Source of the DNA: Pseudomonas monteilii NBRC 103158 = DSM 14164
GTDB lineage: Bacteria > Pseudomonadota > Gammaproteobacteria > Pseudomonadales > Pseudomonadaceae
Direction: 5' to 3'
Assembly (NCBI RefSeq): GCF_000730605.1
Contig: NZ_BBIS01000055.1
Span: forward strand, 1 to 59,173
Length of the DNA: 59,173 nt
This document shows, one piece after another, positions 8,491 to 15,144 of the stretch; positions within the stretch are counted from its first letter, which is position 1; every line of letters starts with the position of its first letter. A program made the position numbers and the translations under genes. The notes beneath the pieces are model-generated. The model made no database searches. It was not told where the DNA came from and was given only the letters and a program-made list of their open reading frames with translations.

Positions 8491-9138
8491 ATGGCTACCG
8501 AACGTCACTACTCGCCGCTCGACCGCTTGTTGCTGCAGGCCGATACCGCCATGCGCACCTTGCTGCCCTTCAGCGGCCAACCCGCCCGGCCATCGCCGGC
8601 CATCGTCCAGCCAGACGTCGACCTCGACGAGCAGCAGACCCGCCACATCGCCGGGCTGATGCGTATCAACCACACCGGTGAAGTGTGCGCCCAGGCGCTG
8701 TACCAGGGCCAGGCCCTGACCGCCAAGCTGCCCGAAGTGCGCAAGGCCATGGAGCATGCCGCCGAGGAAGAAGTGGACCACCTGGCCTGGTGCGAGCAAC
8801 GCATTCGCCAGCTGAACAGCCACCCGAGCGTGCTCAACCCCCTGTTCTACGGCATGTCGTTCGGCATCGGCGCGCTCGCCGGGCTTGTCAGCGACAAGGT
8901 CAGCCTGGGCTTCGTCGCCGCCACCGAGCACCAGGTGTGCAAGCACCTCGACGAGCACCTGGAGCAGATCCCGCACGAAGATGAAAAATCCCGGGCCATT
9001 CTCGAACAAATGCGCGTCGACGAAGAGCAGCACGCCGAGTCTGCCCTGGAAGCCGGCGGCTATCGCTTCCCGGCGCCGGTCCGCTTTGGCATGAGCTTGC
9101 TGGCCAAGGTCATGACCAAGAGCACTTACCGCATCTGA
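8491..9138 (+). CDS. coq7: 3-demethoxyubiquinol 3-hydroxylase (Coq7)
   Basis: Membrane-associated di-iron hydroxylase of ubiquinone biosynthesis. The 215-aa product carries the four-helix ferritin-like ligands: Glu in RINHTGEVCAQ, the EEEVDHLAWC segment (E-x-x-H), a middle Glu in AATEHQVCKHL, and the C-terminal RVDEEQHAESA (E-x-x-H). ATG 8491 has GGAGG just upstream (8480-8484); the frame extends a few codons to a TTG without support. UbiF-type flavin hydroxylases do the same step in E. coli; Pseudomonas uses Coq7. Confidence 0.94.
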   Translation: MATERHYSPLDRLLLQADTAMRTLLPFSGQPARPSPAIVQPDVDLDEQQTRHIAGLMRINHTGEVCAQALYQGQALTAKLPEVRKAMEHAAEEEVDHLAWCEQRIRQLNSHPSVLNPLFYGMSFGIGALAGLVSDKVSLGFVAATEHQVCKHLDEHLEQIPHEDEKSRAILEQMRVDEEQHAESALEAGGYRFPAPVRFGMSLLAKVMTKSTYRI

Positions 9139-9148
9139 AGGCATCACC

Positions 9149-10189
9149 ATGACGGACCGTTTCGACGCCAAGGACCTGGCGCGCGCCGTGCAAGCCGGCA
9201 TTCTCCAGCCGGGCCAGGACCAGGCGCTGCTTGCATTCCTGCGCCAGCAACCGGCGCACCGGGGCAGCTTCCAGCTGGCCCATGTCGCCTTCTACTTTGG
9301 CGCCATGCTGATCATGGCGGCCATGGGCTGGCTGCTCACCGAGGCGTGGATGCGCATCGGTGACATCGCCCTGCTGGTCATCGCCAGCCTGTACATCCTG
9401 TTGCTCACAGTGTTCGCCCTCAACCTGCAACGGCGCGCCCAGCCTGTCGCTGCCGGGGTGTTGGCCGCAGTGGCCGTCAGCATCGTGCCCTTAGCAGTGT
9501 TCGCCATCGAACGCCTGGCCGGTTGGTGGCCACTGGACGACGCGCAAGCCAACTATCACCAGTACTACACCTACGTGCAGGGCGGCTGGTTGGCGATGGA
9601 AGCGGCCACAGTGCTTGCCGGGCTACTGATGGTGCGGCTGATCCCCTACCCGTTCATTGTCATGCCAATGGCTGTGGCGTTGTGGTTCATGTCGATGGAC
9701 CTGAGCGAATGGTTCTTCGGCTCGCCGTTCAGCTGGGAGCAGCGCCGCGAGGTTTCGTTGTGGTTCGGGCTGGGTTTGCTGGTGGTATTCCTGGTGATAG
9801 ACGGTCGCACACGAGAGGACTACGCCCGCTGGGGCTACCTGGCCGGGCTGGCCGCATTCTGGGGCGGGTTGACGCTGCTGGACAGCGGCAGTGAGTTGGG
9901 CAAGGCCATGTACTGCGTGATCAACGTAGCGTTGATGAGCACGGCGGTTCTGTTGCGCAGGCCGGTATTCATGGTGTTTGGGGCGCTGGGGGTGGCGGCT
10001 TACCTGGGGTACCTGTCGTACGAGGTGTTTGCCGAATCGCTGCTGTTCCCGGTGGTGTTGACCCTGATCGGGCTGGGGGTTATCGGGCTGGGGCTGGTTT
10101 ACCAGAAGCGGCGGGAGCGGTTGAGCCAAATGATGCGAGGATGGTTGCCAGGGTGGATGCAAGCTGCACTGCCGGCGCTTCGGCGCTGA
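9149..10189 (+). CDS. DUF2157-type multispanning membrane protein
   Basis: A 346-aa inner-membrane protein of unknown function. After a soluble N-terminal segment of about 45 residues (MTDRFDAKDLARAVQAGILQ, then HRGSFQLAHVAFY) there are roughly nine to ten hydrophobic helices and a short basic C terminus (KRRERLSQMMRG). The N-terminal pattern and topology resemble DUF2157 membrane proteins. It starts 10 bases after coq7 and ends at a terminator, so it is probably the last gene of that unit. No enzymatic motif is visible. Confidence 0.75.
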   Translation: MTDRFDAKDLARAVQAGILQPGQDQALLAFLRQQPAHRGSFQLAHVAFYFGAMLIMAAMGWLLTEAWMRIGDIALLVIASLYILLLTVFALNLQRRAQPVAAGVLAAVAVSIVPLAVFAIERLAGWWPLDDAQANYHQYYTYVQGGWLAMEAATVLAGLLMVRLIPYPFIVMPMAVALWFMSMDLSEWFFGSPFSWEQRREVSLWFGLGLLVVFLVIDGRTREDYARWGYLAGLAAFWGGLTLLDSGSELGKAMYCVINVALMSTAVLLRRPVFMVFGALGVAAYLGYLSYEVFAESLLFPVVLTLIGLGVIGLGLVYQKRRERLSQMMRGWLPGWMQAALPALRR

Positions 10190-10194
10190 TATTG

Positions 10195-10222
10195 CCGGGG
10201 CTGCTTTGCAGCCCCGGTTTCT
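10195..10222 (+). terminator. Terminator after the DUF2157 gene
   Basis: A perfect 10-bp stem (10195-10204 with 10208-10217, loop TTT) is followed by TTTCTC on the plus strand. It separates the DUF2157 gene from the convergent osmC-family gene. Confidence 0.75.
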
Positions 10223-10227
10223 CGAAG

Positions 10228-10650
10228 TCAACCCAGCTCAACAATCTCGTAACCATGGGAAATCTCAACCCCGGCACGCTCGAGCATGATCGAAGCCGAG
10301 CAGTACTTCTCCGCCGACAGCTCCACCGCCCGCTTGACCTGGGCTTCTTTCAACGCACGGCCTTTCACCACGAAATTCATGTGAATCTTGGTGAACACCT
10401 TCGGGTCTTCGCTGGCACGCTCGGCTTCCAGAAAGGCCTCGCAGCTTTCCACCGCCTGGCGCGATTTCTTCAGGATGCTCACCACGTCAAAGCTGCTGCA
10501 GCCACCCAGGCCCAACAGCAGCATTTCCATCGGGCGCACACCCAGGTTGCGGCCGCCGGCCTCGGGCGGGCCGTCCATCACGACGACATGGCCACTCCCC
10601 GATTCGCCGAGGAACATGGCCTCACCGGCCCACTGGATACGTGCCTTCAT
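10228..10650 (-). CDS. OsmC/YhfA-family protein
   Basis: A 140-aa OsmC-fold protein, a family of small thiol peroxidases that reduce organic hydroperoxides. Two conserved cysteines are present: C51 in GLGGCSSFDVV and C117 in EKYCSAS. The arrangement and length resemble E. coli YhfA, whose function is not established and which also lies next to crp in enterobacteria; here too it is the divergent neighbour of crp/vfr. This conserved neighbourhood is notable. Peroxidase activity is plausible but not proven by sequence. Confidence 0.87.
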   Translation of the reverse strand: MKARIQWAGEAMFLGESGSGHVVVMDGPPEAGGRNLGVRPMEMLLLGLGGCSSFDVVSILKKSRQAVESCEAFLEAERASEDPKVFTKIHMNFVVKGRALKEAQVKRAVELSAEKYCSASIMLERAGVEISHGYEIVELG

Positions 10651-10725
10651 CTACCCGGACTCCTGATTTTCGGAAAAGGGTGTCAGCTTAGACCTTGTGC
10701 AGCTGTGGGAAAAGTACGAGAGGTG

Positions 10726-10740
10726 TCGGTTTAGTACCGA
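10726..10740. promoter_or_regulatory. Inverted repeat in the osmC-crp divergent promoter region
   Basis: TCGGT-TTAGT-ACCGA forms 5-bp arms about a 5-base centre, inside a wider TGT...ACA frame (10724-10743). It lies in the 191-base divergent intergenic region and may be an operator. No perfect Crp half-site pair (TGTGA-N6-TCACA) was seen. Confidence 0.3.
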
Positions 10741-10841
10741 AACATCCTGTAGTGTCTGATAAGCTGGCGCCAAATGACTGGCGCTCGCCGCCAGCCAACC
10801 TCTATAAAAAGCCTATGCGTCGTATCGAACAGGATTTCGTG

Positions 10842-11486
10842 ATGGTTGCCTCCGCCCTACCCGCCAAGATCAAGAATATCGACAAGCTGCTGGTGCACTG
10901 CCAGCGCCGCCGCTATACCGCCAAAAGCAACATCATCTGCGCCGGCGACCGGGCCGAGACACTGTCGTTCATCATCAAGGGTTCGGTGACCATCCTCATC
11001 GAAGACGACGACGGGCATGAAATGATCATTGCCTACCTCAACAATGGCGATTTCTTTGGCGAGCTGGGCCTGTTCGAACCCGTTGAAGGTGAACAGCAGC
11101 GCAGTGCCTGGGTACGGGCCAAGACCGAATGCGAAGTGGCCGAGATCAGTTACGAGAAGTTTCGCGAACTGGCGCGCCAGGACCCGGAAATCCTCTACGC
11201 GCTGGGCAGCCAGATGGCCCAGCGCCTGCGTAACACCACGCGCAAAGTCGGCGACCTGGCCTTTTTCGACGTGACCGGGCGGGTTGCCCGCTGCCTGCTG
11301 GAGCTGTGCAAGCAGCCTGATGCCATGACCCACCCCGACGGCATGCAGATCAAGATTACCCGTCAGGAAATCGGCCGTATCGTCGGTTGCTCTCGGGAAA
11401 TGGTCGGCCGCGTCCTCAAGGACCTTGAAGAGCGCAGCCTGGTGCAGGTCAAGGGCAAGACCATGGTGGTCTACGGTACCCGCTAG
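10842..11486 (+). CDS. crp: cAMP receptor-type global regulator Crp/Vfr
   Basis: Cytoplasmic dimeric transcription factor of the CRP-FNR family. The 214-aa protein has an N-terminal cyclic-nucleotide-binding beta roll with the phosphate-binding cassette FFGELGLFEP...RSAWVRAKT (about residues 70-98), a long dimerisation helix (SQMAQRLRNTTRKVGDLAF), and a C-terminal HTH whose recognition helix reads ITRQEIGRIVGCSREMVGRVLKDLE, including the R-E-x-x-x-R DNA-contact pattern. ATG 10842 is preceded by AGGA with 7-base spacing; upstream in-frame codons do not resemble the family. It is Vfr in P. aeruginosa and usually Crp in P. putida. The 3' end overlaps the convergent ligase-fold gene by 4 bases. 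Confidence 0.95.
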   Translation: MVASALPAKIKNIDKLLVHCQRRRYTAKSNIICAGDRAETLSFIIKGSVTILIEDDDGHEMIIAYLNNGDFFGELGLFEPVEGEQQRSAWVRAKTECEVAEISYEKFRELARQDPEILYALGSQMAQRLRNTTRKVGDLAFFDVTGRVARCLLELCKQPDAMTHPDGMQIKITRQEIGRIVGCSREMVGRVLKDLEERSLVQVKGKTMVVYGTR

Positions 11487-12187
11487 TCTTTGGGCAGGTC
11501 CGCCAGCACCTTGGCGTAAGCCTTTGACAGGCGCTCGAACCAGGGCGCCTCGGGTGCCACTTCATGCAAGGCGATGTGCGCGTCGGCGCGGCAGCGTTGC
11601 TCCAGGTCGCAGCATTCATTGAAGCGGTTGACCGCCGCCACCATCGACTCCCGTTCGTTGTCCAGCAGCAACGCACCGTGCACCAGCACCACCGGGCGCT
11701 TGCCGCCCAGCCCTTGGCGCCAGCGCTGGGCAGTGCCCACCAGCTTGCGGCCGTTGAGGTTGACGTTGTAGCGGCCATCGCAGAACGCCCCGTCGATTTC
11801 CCCCACCGAAGCTACCCCACCCCACTCACGCAGCACATCGCACAGCGGCAGGCACAAACGTTCGTAGGCATTCTCGATGCGGCCATGATCACCTTCGCTG
11901 CGCGGGGCGACATAGACCAGTGCAACGTTCACGGTCGAATGCGACTGCGGTACCGGCTCACCGCCCGTCTCACGCAGCAGCACCGGCCAGCCGGCAATCG
12001 CCAGCTCCGAGCAGGCGGCCTCAAAGTTGTCCAGACGGCTCATGCGCCGGGGCATGACCAGGGCATGGTCGGTGGGGCGCCAGAACAGCACGCCACTGTC
12101 GCGTTCGCCGCGGCACACGGCGGCCAGCAGTTCCTGTTCGGCGTGCAGGCCTTGTTCGACGGTCAGGGCCAGGGGTTGATCGGTCAT
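11483..12187 (-). CDS. Biotin/lipoate ligase-fold protein (LplA-like, atypical)
   Basis: A 234-aa protein with the overall layout of the lipoate-protein ligase/octanoyl transferase family: an N-terminal region ending VLFWRPTDHALVMPRR, a central glycine loop, and a late lysine loop (NLNGRKLVGTAQRWRQ) that matches the K-x-x-G-x-A-Q-R signature where substrate is activated. The central loop reads RETGGEPVPQ instead of the usual RRxSGGGAVYHD, so the acyl-adenylate pocket differs from classical LplA. It may act on lipoate, octanoate or another acid. It is transcribed toward crp and overlaps its 3' end by 4 bases. Confidence 0.75.
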   Translation of the reverse strand: MTDQPLALTVEQGLHAEQELLAAVCRGERDSGVLFWRPTDHALVMPRRMSRLDNFEAACSELAIAGWPVLLRETGGEPVPQSHSTVNVALVYVAPRSEGDHGRIENAYERLCLPLCDVLREWGGVASVGEIDGAFCDGRYNVNLNGRKLVGTAQRWRQGLGGKRPVVLVHGALLLDNERESMVAAVNRFNECCDLEQRCRADAHIALHEVAPEAPWFERLSKAYAKVLADLPKD

Positions 12188-12263
12188 TGATCCACCTTTG
12201 ATGTTGTTATTGATGGCCTCTTCGCGGCGGTCCGGCGCGAGAGGCCATGACAGGCATACAAAA

Positions 12264-12285
12264 AAGCCGGCAAAAACGCCGGCTT
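12264..12285 (-). terminator. Terminator of the trpGDC operon
   Basis: An 8-bp stem AAGCCGGC/GCCGGCTT with loop AAAAAC lies immediately after trpC. On the minus strand it continues into TTTTTTGTAT, a clear U tract. Confidence 0.88.
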
Positions 12286-12292
12286 CATTTAT

Positions 12293-13126
12293 TCAGTCCA
12301 GTGGCTGAACAGTCTTCTTCACCTGCTCCGGGAAGAACAACCGCTGCAACTCCAGCCCAGGCTGCTCGGCGCGCATGAACGCTTCGCCCACCAGGAACGA
12401 GTAAACCTCGTTGATCGCCATCAGCTCCACATCGGCCCGGTTGAGAATGCCACTCTCGGTAATTGCCAGGCGGTCACGCGGAATACGCGGCAACAGGTCG
12501 AGTGTGGTTTCCAGGCTGACCTCAAAGGTATGCAGGTTGCGGTTGTTCACCCCTACCAACGGCGTATCCAGGGTTTTCAGCGCGCGCTCCAGCTCATCGC
12601 CGTCATGCACTTCCACCAGCACGTCGAGGCCGACATCCTTGGCCGTAGCCGCCAGCTCGGCCATCTTCACGTCATCCAGTGCCGACACGATCAACAGCAC
12701 ACAGTCCGCACCCAAGGCCCGGGCTTCGACGATCTGGTAAGGGTCGACCATGAAGTCTTTGCGGATAACCGGCAGCGATACCGCCGCCCGGGCCTGCTGC
12801 AGGTATTCATCGGCACCCTGGAAATAATCGACATCGGTCAACACCGACAGGCAGGTAGCGCCGCCTTTCTCGTAGCTAACCGCGATTTCCGCCGGCACGA
12901 AGTGCTCGCGAATCACGCCCTTGCTCGGCGAAGCCTTCTTGATTTCGGCAATCACGGCTGGCTGCTTGCGCTTGGCCTGCTCGATCAGCGCATTGGCGAA
13001 GCCACGCGGGGCATCGGCAGTTTTGGCCAGGCGTTCCAGCTCGGCAAGGCTGACGCGCGCGCTGCGCTCGGCCACCTCCTGGAACTTGCGGGCAATGATC
13101 CTTTCCAGCACCGTCGGCACACTCAT
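12293..13126 (-). CDS. trpC: Indole-3-glycerol phosphate synthase
   Basis: Closes the indole ring from carboxyphenylamino-deoxyribulose phosphate in tryptophan synthesis. The 277-aa TIM-barrel protein carries IAEIKKASPSKG (catalytic Lys and substrate contacts, about residues 55-66), LSVLTDVDYFQG, VIRKDFMVDPYQI, and GVNNRNLHTFEV, all typical. It is monofunctional: there is no fused TrpF domain, as usual in Pseudomonas. The start overlaps the trpD stop by 4 bases, indicating translational coupling as the third gene of trpGDC. Confidence 0.96.
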   Translation of the reverse strand: MSVPTVLERIIARKFQEVAERSARVSLAELERLAKTADAPRGFANALIEQAKRKQPAVIAEIKKASPSKGVIREHFVPAEIAVSYEKGGATCLSVLTDVDYFQGADEYLQQARAAVSLPVIRKDFMVDPYQIVEARALGADCVLLIVSALDDVKMAELAATAKDVGLDVLVEVHDGDELERALKTLDTPLVGVNNRNLHTFEVSLETTLDLLPRIPRDRLAITESGILNRADVELMAINEVYSFLVGEAFMRAEQPGLELQRLFFPEQVKKTVQPLD

Positions 13127-14172
13127 GCTTCGTTCTCCACCTTGAATACTGCAGTAAAGGCACCCAGCTCCTGCAGCTTTTCCCAGGCCAGGCCGGTGTG
13201 CAGTACATCGTGGGCCAGTTCCACGCCCTGGGCCAGGGTCATCGCGTGATCGGCGGCATAGAGGGCAGCCCCCGCGTTGAGCACGATCATTTCAGCGGCC
13301 TTCTGGCCGTTTTCGGTCTTGCGCCGGCCCAGCGCATCGCGGATCAGCTCAAGCGACGCTTGCGGGTTCTCGACAGCCAGGCCATGCAGGCTCTGGCTCT
13401 TCATGCCAAGGTCTTCCGGCTCGACCCAGTATTCAGTGATTTCGCCGTTCTTCAACTCGGCAACAAAAGTAGGGGCAGCCAGGCTGAACTCATCCAGGCC
13501 GTCCTTCGAATGGACCACCAGCACATGCTTGCTGCCCAGGCGCTGCAGTACCTCGGCCAACGGGCGGCACAGGGTCTGGGCGAACACGCCGACCACCTGG
13601 TGCTTCACTCCGGCCGGATTCGTAAGCGGGCCGAGCATGTTGAACAGGGTACGCAGCCCTAGGTCGCGACGCGGGCCGGCAGCATGCTTCATGGCCGAAT
13701 GATGGCTTTGCGCGAACATGAAGCCGATGCCTAAGCTGTCAATGCAGCGGGCCACCTGGGTGGGCGTCAGGTTCAGGTAGATACCGGCAGATTCCAGCAG
13801 GTCGGCACTACCGCTCTTGCCCGACACCGCGCGGTTACCGTGCTTGGCCACGGTGCAGCCTGCCGCCGCCAGGACGAACGACGAAGCGGTGGACACGTTG
13901 AAGATGTTGGCGCCATCACCGCCGGTGCCGACGATGTCGACCACGCCATCGAGGCTTTTCAGTTCGACCTTGTCGGCCAGTTCACGCATGACCGAAACCG
14001 CACCGACAATTTCGTCGATGCTTTCGCTTTTCATGCGCATGCCCATCAGGAAGGCACCGATCTGCGCTTCAGTGCACTGGCCAGTCATGATCTGGCGCAT
14101 CACATCGCGCATTTCTTCGGTAGTAAGGTCCAGCTGGCCGACGATACGGCCTAACGCGCTCTTGATATCCAT
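13123..14172 (-). CDS. trpD: Anthranilate phosphoribosyltransferase
   Basis: Transfers the phosphoribosyl group of PRPP to anthranilate. The 349-aa protein has the family PRPP/anthranilate-binding signatures VDIVGTGGDGANIFNVST (about residues 79-96), KHGNRAVSGKSGSADLLE and the anthranilate-binding helix near GPRRDLGLRTLFNMLGPLTNP. It is the stand-alone form, not fused to the TrpG glutaminase. It lies 9 bases after trpG and overlaps trpC by 4 bases. Confidence 0.97.
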   Translation of the reverse strand: MDIKSALGRIVGQLDLTTEEMRDVMRQIMTGQCTEAQIGAFLMGMRMKSESIDEIVGAVSVMRELADKVELKSLDGVVDIVGTGGDGANIFNVSTASSFVLAAAGCTVAKHGNRAVSGKSGSADLLESAGIYLNLTPTQVARCIDSLGIGFMFAQSHHSAMKHAAGPRRDLGLRTLFNMLGPLTNPAGVKHQVVGVFAQTLCRPLAEVLQRLGSKHVLVVHSKDGLDEFSLAAPTFVAELKNGEITEYWVEPEDLGMKSQSLHGLAVENPQASLELIRDALGRRKTENGQKAAEMIVLNAGAALYAADHAMTLAQGVELAHDVLHTGLAWEKLQELGAFTAVFKVENEA

Positions 14173-14181
14173 GCTCGATCC

Positions 14182-14775
14182 TTAACGGCGGCCGCCGGTC
14201 TGCTTGAGGAAGTTGGCGAACAGCTCGTGGCCCTGTTCGGTCAGGATCGACTCGGGGTGGAACTGCACCCCTTCGATATTCAGCGTCTTGTGGCGCAGGC
14301 CCATGATTTCATCGACCGAGCCGTCTTCATGCGCAGTCCAGGCCGTGACTTCCAGGCAGTCGGGCAAGGTTTCGCGCTTGACCACCAGCGAGTGGTATCG
14401 GGTAACGGTCAGCGGGTTGTTGAGCCCGGTGAACACACCCAGGTCGCGGTGATGCACCGGGCTGGTCTTGCCGTGCATCACCTGGCGGGCACGCACCACG
14501 TCACCCCCAAAGGCCTGGCCGATGGACTGATGGCCCAGGCACACGCCCAGGATCGGCAGCTTGCCAGCAAAATGCAGGATAGCCTCGATGGACACACCGG
14601 CCTCGCTCGGTGTGCATGGGCCTGGGGATACGACGATGCGCTCAGGGTTGAGTGCTTCGATCTGGGCGATGGTCATTTCGTCATTGCGAATGACCTTCAC
14701 CTCGGCACCCAACTCGCCCAGGTACTGAACGACGTTGTAAGTGAATGAGTCGTAATTGTCGATCATCAGTAACAT
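14182..14775 (-). CDS. trpG: Anthranilate synthase component II (glutamine amidotransferase)
   Basis: Supplies ammonia from glutamine to TrpE. The 197-aa class I glutaminase has the catalytic triad Cys79 (GVCLGHQSIGQAFGG), His173 and Glu175 (FHPES). Similar proteins (PabA) serve folate synthesis, but linkage to trpD and trpC fixes the role here; dual use for folate is possible. It is the first structural gene of trpGDC and is preceded by a leader region of about 220 bases with a Trp-rich leader peptide (14912-14998). Confidence 0.95.
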   Translation of the reverse strand: MLLMIDNYDSFTYNVVQYLGELGAEVKVIRNDEMTIAQIEALNPERIVVSPGPCTPSEAGVSIEAILHFAGKLPILGVCLGHQSIGQAFGGDVVRARQVMHGKTSPVHHRDLGVFTGLNNPLTVTRYHSLVVKRETLPDCLEVTAWTAHEDGSVDEIMGLRHKTLNIEGVQFHPESILTEQGHELFANFLKQTGGRR

Positions 14776-14885
14776 GGTGTTAAACCTCTTGGACTTACTG
14801 ACTTCAGAATTCGAACCTTCTTGCTGCCGTCACGGGCACAGCTTCGCCACAAAGGGCAGAAAATGAAGAAGGCAAACGGGGACGG

Positions 14886-14900
14886 GCCGGGCGGGCCGGC
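14886..14900 (-). promoter_or_regulatory. Hairpin in the trpG leader, downstream of the leader peptide
   Basis: On the minus strand GCCGG-CCCGC-CCGGC follows the leader stop codon by 11 bases, then CCCGTCCCCGTTTGCCT. The trpE leader has a matching hairpin (18584-18599) at the same distance, followed by a similar GTTTGCCT. The conservation suggests a part in attenuation. The U tract is poor, so I cannot call it a certain terminator. Confidence 0.5.
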
Positions 14901-14911
14901 AAGAGATAAAG

Positions 14912-14998
14912 TCAGGCGCGCCAACGCCAACGGGCGTGGGCCTTGATTACGCGCATCAAGAGTTTGCTGACGATCAACACAGGATAGGTCTCGCTCAT
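14912..14998 (-). CDS. trpL: trpGDC leader peptide (Arg/Trp-rich)
   Basis: A short reading frame on the minus strand ending in MRVIKAHARWRWRA-stop (inner ATG at 14956, 14 codons). Two Trp codons lie at positions 10 and 12 of the 14-residue core. The frame is open upstream to an ATG at 14998 (28 aa in all) with a weak GGGA before it; the inner ATG has no Shine-Dalgarno sequence, so the longer form is preferred. It sits about 135 bases before trpG. Published work, as I recall, reports attenuation control of trpE and trpGDC in P. putida; this peptide fits that role. The core is nearly identical to the trpE leader. Confidence 0.72.
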   Translation of the reverse strand: MSETYPVLIVSKLLMRVIKAHARWRWRA

Positions 14999-15144
14999 AC
15001 GTCCCGGCACAGTAGCTTACCGGGGCGGCGGGCGCAATATGCCTGTAAACACGGGGAAACGAATGGACTTGGGAGGGATGCACGGCGATTTGCTAAGGTC
15101 GATCGGGCAGTACCTCATAAAAACAAAGAAAAGGATGTTCCCTG

